Assembly (NCBI RefSeq): GCF_026810445.1
Contig: NZ_CP113949.1
Coordinates: forward strand, 4,650,001-4,714,000
Direction: 5' to 3'
DNA length: 64,000 nucleotides
DNA from: Pseudomonas sp. BSw22131
GTDB taxonomy: Bacteria > Pseudomonadota > Gammaproteobacteria > Pseudomonadales > Pseudomonadaceae
Shown one piece after another: positions 46,783 to 56,143 of the stretch (position 1 is the stretch's first letter; every line of letters starts with the position of its first letter). The translations under genes and the position numbers were made by a program. The notes beneath the pieces are model-generated. The model did no database searches, had not been told where the DNA came from, and was given only the letters and a program-made list of their open reading frames with translations.

Positions 46783-48939
46783 ATGTCTTTCCAGGCACTG
46801 GCGATAAAACAGACCCCGCTTACCGATCAACCTCTGCACAGCACCTTTGCGCTGGAAACGTTGACCCAGGTGGCGAAAGCCCAAGGGCCCGACGCGTTCA
46901 CCTCACTCATCCAGCAGATATTTGGAAGCGACATTGAGCCCCACACCTGCGCAAAACTTCGCACGTTGCTGTTGGCTGGCGAGGTGCAGAACCCGACGAT
47001 CACCCTCACCGAGTCCTTGGGCTACGACGCCGACTATGACAACCGCGAACGCACGATCCGCATCGATTGGGGGTTTTACCTGCGCACCGCACAAGGACCC
47101 AACGCGCACTGGTTGATGGATGCATTGCTGCACGAGTTCGGTCATCACATCGACAACCTGTTGCGACGCGATCTCTGTGATCTCAATGAGCACAGCGCTC
47201 CTTTGGTCGACGGCGATGCCGCCGGGGAAGAAGGCGAGCGTTTCTCCTATTGGATGGCGCGTATCGGCCAGCATGCAGACGATGAGTTCACCATCGCCCG
47301 CCCCGTGAAAACCGGCGCCTACACCCACGAAATCCAGGCCAACTGGAAGGAAGCCGCCGCGCGCATTCAGGCACGCTACAACGAACGCCACGGTCACTAC
47401 GATGCCAGCCACTCTCACCCAGACCGCGAACCGTTCGAAGCCGGTGAAGGTGACGATCACAAGCGCACTCACCAGCAGATCGAAACCGTACTGATCGGCC
47501 TGGGGTTTGATCGGGACGAAACTCACATGGTGTATTTCGGCAATTGGCTGCGTGATTACTCGCAACTGCTCGACCCGAAGATCGTTCGCGCAACGACAAT
47601 GCCCAAAAACTTCCCGGACGTGTTGTCCCGCGATGCGTTGACACGGATCGTTGACGTGATGGCAGTCAAGCACTTCAGGCTCAGACGCCACTTTCCGGAA
47701 CACTTCACTGTCTCCCCACAAATGCTGGGGGTGTACCGCCCTACCGAGCACATCGACAACCCAAAAGTCAGCGACCCGCAGGCGTCTGAACCCACTCTTC
47801 GCGACAAGGATTTCGAACCGCTTGTGCGTGACGGCAATCCGCTGCTGGACGTTGATTACGAGACGTCGATGAAGCGCTACATGGCGCAGTCGGTCACGTT
47901 CATGCAGGCAGAACTGAAAATAGCGATGCAGGAGCGCTCCGTCAGCAACTTGCGGGCATTCGGTTCCGCTCTGCATGTGCTGGAGGACTTCTTTGCGCAC
48001 TCCAATTTCGTCGAACTGAGCCTGATCAAGAACGGCCACACTGACGTCGTTGCGTGGACCTCGCCCGCCCCTTGTAAAGCTGGCATTCCCCTGGTGACAG
48101 GCATGTTTGGTCCCACCGATGTGCTGGCAAGTCTCGCCGGGCCGTTGGGTGAAATTCTGTTTTCCACGGAAGACGTGACGTACATGCCTGTAAAAGCAGG
48201 TGATCGCAGCCCCAGGGAGCAAGTGTTGTTAATCCTGCTGGAGGAGCACCACAACCCAAGTTATCTGGAAGCGTTCAACACCTATCTGACTACCCGTGAC
48301 GAATGGGTGGATTTGCCGTTCGTTGAGTTTTTGCAACGCTGTGCGCAGTACCTGCTGGGGCTTTCTTCCGTCGTCGGTAACGGGGTTGGCATCATCATGA
48401 AAGACCTGCTAACCCATCTGGGTGAGAACGTCGACGACTGGCAAACCCGTTATGGACAGGATCCACACCTGAACGGCTCGACCGATCCGACCCACTCGCA
48501 ACTGGCCAAGGATCATGCTGAGCATCCTCTTCATCTGCTCGCCGCTTCGCTGGCCTCTGACGCCGTCAAACAAGTCGCTCAGGCCATGACCGACTACTGG
48601 AATGGCGACACCAGCGCAGACCCTATTGCCGTAGCAACCGCCTATTTCAAACATCCACAGGATTGCGACTGGCAGGACGCGCCTGTCATTACCTGGGCCG
48701 CTGCCAATCCTGAAGCGTTACGCCGTAGCCAGTCGAAGACTGAACTCGCTGAAATCAGCAAGACGCTCGCGCGCTCCGGGAGCAGAGCCTTGGAGCAACT
48801 GAGAAAAGACAGCACGGCCTATCTCACCTTCCTGCGGGGTGAGTTTCTGGATGCGAACTCGCCGATCTGGTTCCTGAATAGCCTGACGCCCCTCGGCCAG
48901 CTGTCAAAAGGAGCGCTCAAATACCTGAAACTCATCTGA
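46783..48939 (+). CDS. HET-C-related protein with N-terminal HEXXH segment
   Basis: 718 residues. The N-terminal 200 include LLHEFGHHIDNLL with an HEXXH-type zinc motif (His117-Glu118...His121), resembling a metallopeptidase; the centre, from about residue 210, looks HET-C-like (SHSHPDREPFEAGEGDDHKR, FGNWLRDYSQLLDPK, VLEDFFAHSNFVELSLI). HET-C is a fungal heterokaryon-incompatibility protein; bacterial relatives are suspected toxins or lipid-binding effectors. No signal peptide. AAGGAAGAATCCCATC precedes the ATG. Inserted between two genes that adjoin in P. aeruginosa, so probably acquired. Function unknown; family call moderately sure. Confidence 0.78.
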   Translation: MSFQALAIKQTPLTDQPLHSTFALETLTQVAKAQGPDAFTSLIQQIFGSDIEPHTCAKLRTLLLAGEVQNPTITLTESLGYDADYDNRERTIRIDWGFYLRTAQGPNAHWLMDALLHEFGHHIDNLLRRDLCDLNEHSAPLVDGDAAGEEGERFSYWMARIGQHADDEFTIARPVKTGAYTHEIQANWKEAAARIQARYNERHGHYDASHSHPDREPFEAGEGDDHKRTHQQIETVLIGLGFDRDETHMVYFGNWLRDYSQLLDPKIVRATTMPKNFPDVLSRDALTRIVDVMAVKHFRLRRHFPEHFTVSPQMLGVYRPTEHIDNPKVSDPQASEPTLRDKDFEPLVRDGNPLLDVDYETSMKRYMAQSVTFMQAELKIAMQERSVSNLRAFGSALHVLEDFFAHSNFVELSLIKNGHTDVVAWTSPAPCKAGIPLVTGMFGPTDVLASLAGPLGEILFSTEDVTYMPVKAGDRSPREQVLLILLEEHHNPSYLEAFNTYLTTRDEWVDLPFVEFLQRCAQYLLGLSSVVGNGVGIIMKDLLTHLGENVDDWQTRYGQDPHLNGSTDPTHSQLAKDHAEHPLHLLAASLASDAVKQVAQAMTDYWNGDTSADPIAVATAYFKHPQDCDWQDAPVITWAAANPEALRRSQSKTELAEISKTLARSGSRALEQLRKDSTAYLTFLRGEFLDANSPIWFLNSLTPLGQLSKGALKYLKLI

Positions 48940-49057
48940 CCTGCACGCAACGCTTGTAGGAAAACCAAGCAGTGCGGCAGTCTTTGCGGTCTATCATCTT
49001 CGATGGTCAGGACGGCGAGATTGCCGCACGATTTTTTGGGACAAGCGCGAGGTTTAC

Positions 49058-50656
49058 ATGGGCAAGACGTTTCAACCCCTGCTGCTCACCGCAGCGATGC
49101 TGGCGTGTGCGCCGATGGTTCAGGCTGCGAGCACGCTGGTGTACTGCTCCGAAGCGAGCCCCGCCGGCTTCGACCCAAGCCAATACACTAGCGGAACCGA
49201 GTTCGATGCCTCGGCAGAGACCGTCTTCAACCGGCTGACCCAGTTCAAGCGTGGCGGCACTGAAGTCGAGCCGGGGCTGGCGACAAAATGGGACGTGTCT
49301 GGCGAAGGGCTCGTCTACACCTTTCACCTGCGCCCTGGCGTGAAATTCCACACCACCGACTACTTCACGCCAACCCGGGACTTCAACGCCGATGACGTGC
49401 TGTTCACATTCAAACGCCTGCTGAATCCAGACGACCCCTTTCGCAAGGCCTACCCGTCGGAGTCGCCCTACTTCACCGACATGGGCATGAACACCACCAT
49501 CAAAAACGTCGAGAAAGTTGACGAGCAGACCGTCCGCTTCAGCCTGAACAACATCGACGCAGCGTTTATTCAAAACCTGGCGATGAGCTTTGCGTCCATC
49601 CAGTCTGCTGAATATGGCGCGCAGTTGCTCAAGGAAGGCAAAGCTGCCGACATCAACCAAAAGCCCATCGGCACCGGGCCGTTCGTGTTCAAGCGCTACC
49701 AGAAAGACTCGCAGATTCGCTACACCGGCAACACGGCCTACTGGAAACCCGAAGACGTGAAGATCGACAACCTGATCTTCTCGATCAACACCGACCCCGC
49801 CGTGCGCCTGCAAAAACTGAAGACCAATGAATGCCAGGTCAGCGGTTACCCACGCCCGCAGGAAATCGAAGAAGCGCAGAAAGACCCCAACCTGAAAGTG
49901 CTGAGCCAGGCCGGCTTCAACCTTGGCTTTCTGGCCTACAACGTGACCCATCCACCGCTGGATCAACTCAAGGTTCGCCAGGCGCTGGATATGGCTATCG
50001 ACAAGCCGGCGATCATCAAAGCGGTCTACCAAAGTGCGGGCCAGTTGGCGCAGAACGCGTTGCCGCCGGATCAGTGGAGTTACGACCCCAGCATCAAAGA
50101 CGCGCCCTATGACCCGGAAAAAGCCAGACAGCTGTTGAAAGAAGCAGGCGTTGCCCCGGGCACGCAAATCAACTTGTGGGCCATGACCGTCCAGCGCGCC
50201 TCCAACCCCAATGCGCGGATGTCGGCGCAGATGATCCAGCAGGACTGGGCGAAGATCGGCATCAAGGCCAACATCGTCAGCTACGAATGGGGCGAATACA
50301 TCAAGCGCGCCAAAGCCGGCGAACACGACGCCATGATCTACGGCTGGACAGGCGACAACGGCGATCCGGACAACTGGCTTGGCGTACTGTACAGCTGCGC
50401 GGCGGTCAAGGGCAGCAACTACGCCAAGTGGTGTAACCCGGCCTACGACAAGCTGGTCAATCAGGCAAAGCTGACCAGCAACCGCGATGAACGCATCAAG
50501 CTGTACCAGCAGGCACAGCACGTTCTGAAAGCGGATGTGCCGATCACGCCTATCGCCAACTCGAAGGTTTTCCAGCCGATGCGCAAGGAAGTCCAGGACT
50601 TCAAACTCAGCCCGTTTGGCCTCACGCCTTTCTATGGCGTCAGCCTGAGCAAATAG
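49058..50656 (+). CDS. dppA: Dipeptide-binding protein DppA-type (first copy)
   Basis: 532-residue periplasmic family-5 extracellular solute-binding protein. Signal peptide to about residue 22 (MVQAAS), then LVYCSEASPAGFDPSQYTSG, a ligand-pocket type RFSLNNIDAAFIQNLAM and the C-terminal AYDKLVNQAKLTSNRDERIK region. It delivers dipeptides to DppBCDF. GAGG lies five bases before the ATG. By order it corresponds to dppA1 of P. aeruginosa. Paralogues at 50937, 52905 and 56144 are 50-70% similar by eye. Confidence 0.92.
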   Translation: MGKTFQPLLLTAAMLACAPMVQAASTLVYCSEASPAGFDPSQYTSGTEFDASAETVFNRLTQFKRGGTEVEPGLATKWDVSGEGLVYTFHLRPGVKFHTTDYFTPTRDFNADDVLFTFKRLLNPDDPFRKAYPSESPYFTDMGMNTTIKNVEKVDEQTVRFSLNNIDAAFIQNLAMSFASIQSAEYGAQLLKEGKAADINQKPIGTGPFVFKRYQKDSQIRYTGNTAYWKPEDVKIDNLIFSINTDPAVRLQKLKTNECQVSGYPRPQEIEEAQKDPNLKVLSQAGFNLGFLAYNVTHPPLDQLKVRQALDMAIDKPAIIKAVYQSAGQLAQNALPPDQWSYDPSIKDAPYDPEKARQLLKEAGVAPGTQINLWAMTVQRASNPNARMSAQMIQQDWAKIGIKANIVSYEWGEYIKRAKAGEHDAMIYGWTGDNGDPDNWLGVLYSCAAVKGSNYAKWCNPAYDKLVNQAKLTSNRDERIKLYQQAQHVLKADVPITPIANSKVFQPMRKEVQDFKLSPFGLTPFYGVSLSK

Positions 50657-50691
50657 CTGAAAGAGTGTTTCACAGGTAACAACCGCGTACT

Positions 50692-50728
50692 AATCGGGTG
50701 CATTCGCCACATTGGCGTGCGCCCGATT
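50692..50728 (+). other. Strong stem-loop after the first binding-protein gene
   Basis: AATCGGGTGCA (50692-50702) pairs with TGCGCCCGATT (50718-50728), extended inside by CGCC/GGCG with a two-base bulge. No U-run follows, so it resembles a 3'-end protecting hairpin more than a complete terminator. Confidence 0.6.
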
Positions 50729-50936
50729 GGTGCACGAAACATATCGATATGCGACACGCAAACGTTCAACTGCGTCAGAAATTATAGTTTTGCGACATTC
50801 CTGTACGTTCGTGCCACACTTTGACACTTCAGTGGCTTCAGCGTCTTGCTTTGGGTATGACGCCTGCATAAGTATCCGCAGGAATGACCCACAAGGTCGT
50901 TCCCTCTATTAAAAAATGACAACAACTGAGGCCACC

Positions 50937-52565
50937 ATGCTCAAACAAGCGGTCATTCCGTTTCTACTCAGCGCAGGTTTGATCGCCAGCGCTCCCTTCG
51001 CCCAGGCAGCATCGAATCTGGTGTTTTGCTCCGAAGGCAGCCCAGCCGGCTTTGACCCAGGTCAATACACCACCGGTACCGACTTCGACGCCTCGGCAGA
51101 AACCATTTTCAACCGTTTGAGCCAATTTGAACGTGGCGGCACCGCCGTGATCCCAGGCCTTGCAACCAGCTGGGACGTGACACCGGACGGCCTGACCTAC
51201 ACCTTCCATCTGCGTGATGGCGTTAAATTCCACACCACGCCTTACTTCAAGCCGACGCGTACCTTCAATGCCGATGACGTGCTGTTCACGTTCAACCGCA
51301 TGATCAACAAGGACGACCCGTTCCGTAAGGCCTACCCGACCGAATTCCCGTACTTCACCGACATGGCGATGGACACCAACATCACCAAGATCGAGAAAGT
51401 CGACGAGCACACCGTCAAAATGACGCTGGGCACTGTGGACGCGGCGTTCATCCAGAACCTGGCCATGAGCTTCGCCTCTATTCAGTCCGCGGAATACGCA
51501 GCCCAACTGTTGAAAGAAGGAAAGGCTGCCGACATCAACCAGAAGCCGATCGGCACTGGCCCGTTCGTGTTCAAGAGCTACCAGAAAGACTCCAACATCC
51601 GCTTCACCGGGAACAAGGACTACTGGAAGCCTGAAGACGTCAAAGTCGACAACCTGATCTTCGCTATCACCACCGACCCCTCGGTTCGCGCCCAGAAGCT
51701 GAAGAAAGGCGAATGCCAGATCACCGCTTACCCGCGCCCTGCCGACCTTGCTCCACTGAAGGCCGACGCAGCATTGAAGATGCCTGATCAGGCAGGCTTC
51801 AACCTGGGTTACATCGCTTACAACACGATGGACAAGATCAAGGGTGACGATAAGCCGAACCCATTGGCCCAGCTGAAAGTGCGTCAAGCGCTGGACATGG
51901 CTGTCGACAAAAAAGCCATCATCGACGCGGTGTATCAGGGTGCAGGTCAACTGGCGGTCAACGCCATGCCGCCAACTCAATGGTCCTACGACACCACGAT
52001 CAAAGATGCCCCGTACGACATCGCCAAGGCCAAGGAACTGCTCAAAGAAGCGGGCGTTAAGGAAGGCACTGAAATCACCCTGTGGGCGATGCCGGTTCAA
52101 CGTCCTTACAACCCGAATGCCAAACTGATGGCCGAAATGCTCCAGAACGACTGGAAGAAGATCGGCATCAACGCCAAGATCGTTTCCTACGAGTGGGGCG
52201 AATACATCAAGCGCGCCAAAGCGGGTGAAAACGGCGCGATGCTGATTGGCTGGAGCGGCGACAACGGTGATCCGGACAACTGGCTGGGCACCCTGTTTGG
52301 CTGTGATGCCCTTGACGGCAACAACTTTGCCAAATGGTGTGACAAGCCGTTCGACACCCTGATCCATCAGGCTAAAGAAACAACTGATCAGGCCAAGCGC
52401 ACCGAACTGTACAAACAGGCGCAGCACCTGCTCAAAGACGCTGTTCCGATGACACCTATCGCGCACTCGACCGTTTACCAGCCGATGCGTAAAGAAGTCC
52501 AGGACTTCAAGATCAGTCCATTCGGCCTGAACTCGTTCTACGGCGTCAGCGTCAGCGGCAAGTAA
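50937..52565 (+). CDS. dppA: Dipeptide-binding protein DppA-type (second copy)
   Basis: 542-residue family-5 binding protein. Signal peptide MLKQAVIPFLLSAGLIASAP ending at AQA (residue 22 or so), then LVFCSEGSPAGFDPGQYTTG. It contains a small insertion relative to its neighbours, NTMDKIKGDDKPNPLAQLKV, in a surface loop. The ATG at 50937 is chosen: GAGG lies six bases upstream; the ATG seven codons earlier has none. Counterpart of dppA2 by order. Confidence 0.92.
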   Translation: MLKQAVIPFLLSAGLIASAPFAQAASNLVFCSEGSPAGFDPGQYTTGTDFDASAETIFNRLSQFERGGTAVIPGLATSWDVTPDGLTYTFHLRDGVKFHTTPYFKPTRTFNADDVLFTFNRMINKDDPFRKAYPTEFPYFTDMAMDTNITKIEKVDEHTVKMTLGTVDAAFIQNLAMSFASIQSAEYAAQLLKEGKAADINQKPIGTGPFVFKSYQKDSNIRFTGNKDYWKPEDVKVDNLIFAITTDPSVRAQKLKKGECQITAYPRPADLAPLKADAALKMPDQAGFNLGYIAYNTMDKIKGDDKPNPLAQLKVRQALDMAVDKKAIIDAVYQGAGQLAVNAMPPTQWSYDTTIKDAPYDIAKAKELLKEAGVKEGTEITLWAMPVQRPYNPNAKLMAEMLQNDWKKIGINAKIVSYEWGEYIKRAKAGENGAMLIGWSGDNGDPDNWLGTLFGCDALDGNNFAKWCDKPFDTLIHQAKETTDQAKRTELYKQAQHLLKDAVPMTPIAHSTVYQPMRKEVQDFKISPFGLNSFYGVSVSGK

Positions 52566-52904
52566 TCAACCTGCAAACTGTCGACAGTCGCGTCACCTTC
52601 GGGTGATGCGACTGTGTCGTTGCCTGGGCGTTCTTGAGCGATAAGGTCCATATCATTAGTTTGCACCGAGCGAATAAGTCATTGCCTACTAATAATATGT
52701 ACTTGTCCTACATACACTGAAGCACTCGTAACTCTTTACTGTGCGGCTTGGCGGCCCTACCTACGCCAACGCCCGTGCCTTTTTGTCGTCGTTTATTTGA
52801 ACGGTCGGGCCGTCTCTCAATGCCGAGGCGTTTGCGCAAACAGTTGCGCAAACAAAGTCTGCCGGGCCACAGCCGCTTTTACGTTTCAAACGATAAGGAT
52901 TGTC
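52566..52904. other. Spacer between second and third binding-protein genes
   Basis: 339 bases. It contains a stem-loop with a UUCG tetraloop (52584-52615) just after the stop codon, then an AT-richer stretch near 52660-52740 (for example CTACTAATAATATGTACTTG) that is a plausible site for an extra promoter for the third gene. No gene is seen; an in-frame extension of the next gene through part of it has no ribosome site. Confidence 0.6.
52584..52615 (+). other. 14-bp stem with UUCG tetraloop after the second binding-protein gene
   Basis: ACAGTCGCGTCACC, loop TTCG, GGTGATGCGACTGT: fourteen pairs (one G-U) closed by C-G around a UUCG loop, one of the most stable RNA hairpins. No U-run follows, favouring mRNA 3'-end protection or partial termination. 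Confidence 0.75.
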
Positions 52905-54518
52905 ATGCGTAATCAACTGTTTCTGTCATCGTTGTTAACAGTCGGCCTAACTTCAGGGCTATTAGCCACTACTCAGAATGTTCAAGCGGCTACCAAAAGC
53001 CTGGTGTTCTGTTCTGAAGCAAGTCCGGCAGGCTTTGATATCGCGCAATACACGTCAGGCACTGACAACGATGCAGCCGAACCCATTTACAACCGTCTGA
53101 CCGAATTTGAAAGGGGCAGCACCAGCGTGGTTCCTGCACTGGCAACGGGTTGGGATGTGTCGCCGGACGGCTTGGTCTATACCTTTCACCTTCGCTCCGG
53201 CGTCAAGTTCCACAGCAACAAGACCTTCACCCCCTCCCGCGACTTCAATGCAGACGATGTGCTGTTCACTTTCAACCGCATGCTGCAAAAGGATCACCCG
53301 TTCCGCGTCGCCTACCCGACGGAGTTCCCTTACTTCACCGGCATGGGGATGGACAAGAACCTCAAGTCCGTAGAAAAGACTGATCCGCTGACTGTCGTGT
53401 TCACGCTCAATAAAGTGGACGCCGCGTTTATTCAAAATGTCGCGATGAACTTCGCGTCCATTCTTTCGAGTGAATATGCTGAAAAATTGATGGCATCGGG
53501 AGACGTTCGGGATATCAATCAACAACCCATTGGTACCGGACCATTCGTATTCCAGCGTTATCAGAAAGATTCGCAAATTCGTTATAGCGCCAACAAACAG
53601 TTCTGGGATCCGAGCCGGGTGAAGGTGGACCAATTGATTTTCGCCATCAATACCGATCCTTCGGTACGGGTTCAGAAACTCAAAAAGAACGAATGCCAGA
53701 TCACCTCCAACCCACGTCCTGCCGACCTCGATGCACTGAAAGCGGACAAGCAACTTCAGGTGATCGAGAAACCCGGTTTCAACCTGGGGTACATCGCCTA
53801 CAACGTACGTCACGCGCCGCTGGATAACCTGCAGGTGCGCCAGGCCCTGGACATGGCAATCAACAAACCGGAAATCATCAAGGCGGTGTATCAGGGCGCG
53901 GGGCAGTTGGCAGTCAATGCGATGCCACCGACCCAATGGTCTTACGACGAGACCATCAAGGACGCCCCTTACAACCCGGACAAAGCCCGGGAAATGCTGA
54001 GGGCCGCGGGCGTCAAGGAAGGTACGGTGATCAACCTCTGGGCCATGCCCGTGCAACGTCCTTACAACCCCAACGCCAAGCTGATGGCGCAGATGCTGCA
54101 ATCGGACTGGGGGAAGATCGGGCTCAAGGTCAACATCGTCAGCTACGAATGGGGCGAGTACCTCAAACGCAGTAAAAACGGCGAACACGATATCTCGCTG
54201 ATCGGCTGGACCGGCGACAACGGTGACCCGGATAACTGGCTGGGCACGCTTTACAGCTGCGCAGCGATCGGCGGCAACAACTACTCAATGTGGTGCGACG
54301 AGAAATACGACGCGCTGGTGAAGGCAGCCGTCGCAACATCCGACAAAGGCCAGCGCATCGATTTGTACAAACAGGCGCAGCACTACCTGAAAGAACAAGT
54401 ACCGATCACCCCGATTGCCCACTCGACTGTCAATCAGCCGTTGCGGGCCGAGGTTCAGGGGTTTCAGGTCAGCCCGTTCGGTCGAAACAATTTTTCCGGC
54501 GTCGACATCGCCCAATAA
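52905..54518 (+). CDS. dppA: Dipeptide-binding protein DppA-type (third copy)
   Basis: 537-residue family-5 binding protein with a signal peptide to about residue 28 (TTQNVQA), then LVFCSEASPAGFDIAQYTSG and KLMAQMLQSDWGKIGLKVNI. Lower GC than the two copies upstream in its first third. AAGGAT precedes the ATG at 52905. It lies directly upstream of the porin gene, as dppA3 does before opdP in P. aeruginosa; that species also has mdpA and psdR between copies two and three, absent here. Confidence 0.92.
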   Translation: MRNQLFLSSLLTVGLTSGLLATTQNVQAATKSLVFCSEASPAGFDIAQYTSGTDNDAAEPIYNRLTEFERGSTSVVPALATGWDVSPDGLVYTFHLRSGVKFHSNKTFTPSRDFNADDVLFTFNRMLQKDHPFRVAYPTEFPYFTGMGMDKNLKSVEKTDPLTVVFTLNKVDAAFIQNVAMNFASILSSEYAEKLMASGDVRDINQQPIGTGPFVFQRYQKDSQIRYSANKQFWDPSRVKVDQLIFAINTDPSVRVQKLKKNECQITSNPRPADLDALKADKQLQVIEKPGFNLGYIAYNVRHAPLDNLQVRQALDMAINKPEIIKAVYQGAGQLAVNAMPPTQWSYDETIKDAPYNPDKAREMLRAAGVKEGTVINLWAMPVQRPYNPNAKLMAQMLQSDWGKIGLKVNIVSYEWGEYLKRSKNGEHDISLIGWTGDNGDPDNWLGTLYSCAAIGGNNYSMWCDEKYDALVKAAVATSDKGQRIDLYKQAQHYLKEQVPITPIAHSTVNQPLRAEVQGFQVSPFGRNNFSGVDIAQ

Positions 54519-54529
54519 CCCATGAATGT

Positions 54530-54558
54530 GCGCCAGGGGCGAATGTCGCCCCTGGCGC
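54530..54558 (+). other. Perfect 13-bp hairpin between binding-protein and porin genes
   Basis: GCGCCAGGGGCGA and TCGCCCCTGGCGC are exact complements around a three-base loop, 12 bases after the stop. A T-run occurs only 19 bases further on (about 54577-54582), so this could be an inefficient terminator or an mRNA-stabilising element. Confidence 0.7.
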
Positions 54559-54681
54559 AGCCATTTCTGCAATCTGCTTTTTTGATCAAAAAACGATCAA
54601 GACAGCGTGATAACCAGTTCCACCCCAAGCCAGCCTATTCATAAAACTGGCCTTATAAGAGTCTCAAAGGGAGCTTCAAAC

Positions 54682-56061
54682 GTGAAAAAAGCAAGTACCG
54701 CTGTATTCGCCTTGTCCATGATCGCCTTGAGCGTAGCGGCCCAGGCAGAGCCAACCAGCCAGGAGTTCGTACCGACCGAACTGGCGTCGACCAATCTTCA
54801 AAGCGAAGCAAAGGGCTTCATCGAAGATTCGAAGCTGACCGGGTCCACCCGCAACTGGTACGCCAACGAGCTGAAGCGCCGTGGCGGACAGTTCAGCCGT
54901 AGTGACAATGGCGTGGTCGTCGACCGCGACCCGCGCCGGATCAACTGGGTGCAAGGCACCATCATCGATTACAGCTCGGGCTTCACTCAGGGCGTCGTCG
55001 GGTTCGCTACGCAACTGGCGATGTACAACGCTGTTGCACTGGATCAAGACTCAGGCGACATCATGGGCCCGAACAACCGCACCCTGACCCGCAGCAACGG
55101 CGATGCCGTTGGCCAGTGGAGCAAGATGGGTCTGGCCAACGTCCAGGCGCGCGTTTCCAACACCACGCTGACCCTGGGCCGTCAGTCGGTGAACACGCCA
55201 GTGATCGCCTTCATCGGCAACCGTGCACTGCCTTCGAGCTTTGAAGGTGTGAGCCTCAAGAGCGACGAATTCAACAACCTGTCATTCCAGGCAGGCAGTT
55301 TCGACCGCGTATCGCCGCGTTCCGAGCAAAGCCTCACCAAGTTCACCTCCGAGTACAGCGCCAACGGCGCCAAGGCCGACCGCGTCGACATGGCCGGCTT
55401 TGACTACAAACCGTTCAAAAGCCTGACGACCAGCCTCTACGCCTCCAACGTCGAAGACTTCTGGCACCAGTACTACCTGGGTGTACTGCACGAAATGGGC
55501 GACACCGATGTCGTAGGTCTCAGCACCAACCTGAACTACTACAAAACCAAGGATTCCGGCGCCCGCAAGATGGGTGAGATCGACAACGACACGTACAGCC
55601 TGTCGTTGACCGCCACCCACAAGGCGCACAGTTTCAGCATTGCGTACCAGGAAGTCGAAGGCGATACCTACTTCGACTACGTGCACGATACCAACGCCAT
55701 CTTCCTGGCCAACTCCCTGCTGTCGGACTTCAACGGACCAAACGAAAAATCCGTGCAACTGAGCTACCTGCTGAACATGGCTGACTACGGTGTCCCGGGT
55801 TTGAAGTTCAACGTCTATCAGGCGCGCGGCTTCGACATTGATGGCACCCATTACAAAGGCACCGCGTATGACGTATCGCGCATGGATGGCGAAACCCATT
55901 ACGAATACGGCGTCGGTTCCACTTACACCCTGCAATCGGGCCCGCTGAAAGCCACGGCTGTGCGTGCGACCTACACCACGCACCGCGCCAGCGCTGAACA
56001 GTCTGACGGCAGCATCAACGAGTTCCGCGTGGTCACCACCATTCCATTCAACATCCTGTAA
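54682..56061 (+). CDS. opdP: OprD-family outer-membrane porin (OpdP-type)
   Basis: 459-residue porin with a signal peptide (VKKASTAVFALSMIALSVAA, cleaved near AQA) and the OprD pattern: GFIEDSKLTGSTRNWYANEL near residue 35, then alternating beta-strands and a final VVTTIPFNIL. OpdP-type porins admit dipeptides and arginine-like solutes, and are a route for carbapenems. The GTG at 54682 is chosen: GGGAG eight bases upstream and a clean signal peptide. Lies between binding-protein genes three and four. Confidence 0.92.
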   Translation: MKKASTAVFALSMIALSVAAQAEPTSQEFVPTELASTNLQSEAKGFIEDSKLTGSTRNWYANELKRRGGQFSRSDNGVVVDRDPRRINWVQGTIIDYSSGFTQGVVGFATQLAMYNAVALDQDSGDIMGPNNRTLTRSNGDAVGQWSKMGLANVQARVSNTTLTLGRQSVNTPVIAFIGNRALPSSFEGVSLKSDEFNNLSFQAGSFDRVSPRSEQSLTKFTSEYSANGAKADRVDMAGFDYKPFKSLTTSLYASNVEDFWHQYYLGVLHEMGDTDVVGLSTNLNYYKTKDSGARKMGEIDNDTYSLSLTATHKAHSFSIAYQEVEGDTYFDYVHDTNAIFLANSLLSDFNGPNEKSVQLSYLLNMADYGVPGLKFNVYQARGFDIDGTHYKGTAYDVSRMDGETHYEYGVGSTYTLQSGPLKATAVRATYTTHRASAEQSDGSINEFRVVTTIPFNIL

Positions 56062-56074
56062 CTGCAGCGATTGA

Positions 56075-56103
56075 GCGGCGAGCCCGGCCAACGGGGTCGC
56101 CGC
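56075..56103 (+). other. Hairpin after the porin gene
   Basis: GCGGCGA (56075-56081) pairs with TCGCCGC (56097-56103), with CCC/GGG inside after one mismatch. No U-run. Position and shape match the hairpins after the binding-protein genes. Confidence 0.6.
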
Positions 56104-56143
56104 CTGATCACTTAATGGCTTCACACTTGCGGAGGGCGTCCAC

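Noticed and set aside
50964..52466. 500-codon antisense frame over the second dppA gene, and similar ones at 49007-50521, 53055-54188 and 56171-57334
   Set aside because: Recurrent in the same phase opposite all four paralogous binding-protein genes, so they reflect shared codon use of the sense gene.
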